From: Eubacterium sp.
GTDB lineage: Bacteria; Bacillota; Clostridia; Oscillospirales; Acutalibacteraceae
Assembly (NCBI GenBank): GCA_029052085.1
Contig: JAIDJS010000307.1
Location: 1-6,154 of the forward strand
Reading direction: 5' to 3'
DNA: 6,154 nt
The notes below the pieces were generated by a model. The model saw nothing but the letters and a program-made list of their open reading frames with translations, ran no database searches and was not told the DNA's origin. Made by a program: the position numbers and the translations under genes. Shown piece by piece: positions 4,772 to 6,154 of this stretch. How positions within the stretch are numbered: position 1 is the stretch's first letter; the number at the start of each line of letters is the position of its first letter.

Positions 4772-6151
4772 TTAAAACTTAATCTTGTCTGCAAGGAATG
4801 CTTCAAGATCTGCAATCGGAATTCTAACCTGCTCCATTGTATCTCTGTCACGTACAGTAACGCAATGATCGGTTTCCGAATCAAAATCATAGGTAATGCA
4901 GTATGGAGTTCCGATTTCATCCTCGCGGCGGTAACGCTTTCCGATGGAGCCTGTTTCATCAAAATCAACCATAAAGGACTTGCTTAAGCTGTCGCAAACC
5001 TCCCAAGCCTTATCCGAAAGCTTCTTTGAAAGAGGAAGAACGGCTGCTTTGTAAGGTGCAACGGCAGGGCTTAAATGAAGCACAACTCTTGTATCGTTCT
5101 TTTCTGCATCCAGAACCTCTTCATCATATGCTTCGCAAAGAAGCGCAAGAACGGTTCTGTCTAAGCCGTAAGTTGATTCAATGATGTAAGGAATGAATTT
5201 TTCGTTTGTTGCAGGGTCAAGATAATCCATTTTCTGACCGCTGTATTCCTGATGCCTTGTAAGGTCAAAGTCTGTTCTGTTGTGTGTTCCGTTGATTTCG
5301 CCCCAGCCGAACGGGAAGAGGAATTCGATATCGCATGCAGCTTTTGCATAGTGAGCCAGCTTTTCGTGGTCATGATAGCGAAGATGGTCTGCTGCAATGC
5401 CTAAATCTTCAAAATACTTTCTGCCGTATTCCTTGAAATAATCATAAAGCTCGCTGTCTGTTCCCTCTTTGCAGAAGGTCTGGAATTCCATCTGTTCAAA
5501 TTCAATGGTTCGGAATGTAAAGTTACCCGGTGTAATTTCATTTCGGAATGCTTTACCGATCTGGCCGATGCTGAACGGAAGCTTTGCTCTCATGGTTCTC
5601 TGCACATTCGGGAAGTTAACATATTCGCCCTGTGCGTTTTCCGGACGGAGATAAATAACGCTTTTGCTGTCGTTTGTAACACCTCTGAAGGTCTGGAACA
5701 TAAGATTGAATTCTCTGATATCCGTAAAGTTGTGCTTTCCGCAGTTCGGGCAGGGAATGCTGTGATCCTTGATGTACTGGAACATTTCCTCTTTGGTCAT
5801 ACCGTCTGCATGAGCCTCCGGGTCAAAATCGTCAATAAGATTATCTGCTCTGTGGCGCATTTTGCATTCCTTGCAGTCTAACAGAGGGTCAGAGAAAGAC
5901 TGAACGTGGCCGCTCGCTTCCCATACTCTTGGGTGCATAAGAATGTCTGCGTCTACTTCATAGCTGTTTCTTCTTTCCTGAATGAAACGCTTTCTCCAGG
6001 TATCCTTAACATTGTTTTTAAGTCTTGAGCCAAGCGGACCGTAGTCCCAGGTATTTGCAAGACCGCCGTAAATATCGCTTCCCGGGAAAATGAAGCCTCT
6101 GCTTTTGCAAAGAGCAACAATTTTTTCCATTGTTTTTTCAGTATTGTTCAT
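4772..6151 (-). CDS. glyS: Glycyl-tRNA synthetase, single-chain class II (alpha2) type
   Basis: It charges tRNA-Gly with glycine in the cytoplasm using ATP and is essential. The 459 residues match the usual length of the dimeric bacterial/eukaryotic-type enzyme, not the separate alpha and beta chains of many Proteobacteria. The N-terminus carries SRGFIFPGSDIYGG and TWDYGPLG (about 17-40). WEASGHVQSFSDP (77-89) lies in the motif 1 area. Two Cys pairs, C93/C96 and C134/C137, form a probable zinc site in an inserted module. NLMFQT (149-154), LRPENAQG (168-175), motif 2 with FRNEITPGNFTFRTIEFEQ (202-220) and motif 3 with ESTYGLDRTVLALL (325-338) build the active site. The anticodon-binding domain covers about 355-459 and contains VDFDETGSIGKRYRREDEIG. 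The ATG at 6149-6151 lies 3 nt from the window edge, so its ribosome site, promoter and any T-box leader lie outside. The gene appears complete and leads into the DUF975 gene. Confidence 0.97.
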   Translation of the reverse strand: MNNTEKTMEKIVALCKSRGFIFPGSDIYGGLANTWDYGPLGSRLKNNVKDTWRKRFIQERRNSYEVDADILMHPRVWEASGHVQSFSDPLLDCKECKMRHRADNLIDDFDPEAHADGMTKEEMFQYIKDHSIPCPNCGKHNFTDIREFNLMFQTFRGVTNDSKSVIYLRPENAQGEYVNFPNVQRTMRAKLPFSIGQIGKAFRNEITPGNFTFRTIEFEQMEFQTFCKEGTDSELYDYFKEYGRKYFEDLGIAADHLRYHDHEKLAHYAKAACDIEFLFPFGWGEINGTHNRTDFDLTRHQEYSGQKMDYLDPATNEKFIPYIIESTYGLDRTVLALLCEAYDEEVLDAEKNDTRVVLHLSPAVAPYKAAVLPLSKKLSDKAWEVCDSLSKSFMVDFDETGSIGKRYRREDEIGTPYCITYDFDSETDHCVTVRDRDTMEQVRIPIADLEAFLADKIKF

Positions 6152-6154
6152 AAT

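Noticed and set aside
4571..4987. A plus-strand open frame of 138 codons across the glyS/DUF975 junction
   Set aside because: It runs antisense through the C-terminal end of glyS and the start of the DUF975 gene and shows no domain or ribosome site that I can support.
1..6154. CRISPR array, insertion sequence, phage genes or defence system
   Set aside because: No regularly spaced direct repeats, transposase, integrase, phage or defence-type proteins are visible on either strand.

Overview
The window reads as ordinary chromosome of a low-GC Gram-positive bacterium, most likely a gut- or rumen-type member of the Clostridia (Oscillospiraceae/Lachnospiraceae-like). This is inferred from the AT-rich base composition, a Gram-positive type LexA, single-chain (alpha2) glycyl-tRNA synthetase, a DUF975 membrane protein, tRNA genes that all encode CCA, strong AAGGAG ribosome binding sites and consensus sigma-A promoters. 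The species cannot be named from the sequence alone.

Layout. On the minus strand at 54-641 is lexA. Its promoter is TTGACA-17-TATGAT, and a good LexA box overlaps the -35. Diverging from it on the plus strand, a perfect TTGACA-17-TATAAT promoter at 814-842 drives a tRNA cluster: Met(CAT), Glu(TTC) and Pro(TGG). A terminator-like hairpin sits between Glu and Pro, and a strong terminator ends the cluster. Next, at 1330-3417 on the plus strand, is a glycoside hydrolase family 95 gene (alpha-L-fucosidase family). It has its own promoter and a large imperfect dyad in its 5' leader. A symmetric hairpin at 3425-3460 probably terminates transcription from both sides. Beyond it, on the minus strand, glyS (4772-6151) is followed after 22 nt by a DUF975 membrane protein gene (3475-4749), probably in the same transcript.

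How the genes relate. Most of the window is housekeeping: SOS control, tRNAs and glycyl-tRNA charging. The GH95 enzyme is an isolated catabolic gene with no transporter, fucose pathway gene or regulator beside it. It has no signal peptide, so it should act on imported or internal fucosylated sugars. Its three recognisable catalytic positions are present, but it looks shortened in two internal places and at the C-terminus.

I found no clear new multi-gene system. The points most worth a second look are the 51-bp dyad in the GH95 leader, the shortened GH95 architecture, and the two low-complexity segments of the DUF975 protein: an Asp/Tyr/Phe/Asn-rich insert between the first two membrane segments and a long Asn/Gln/Pro/Tyr-rich tail.
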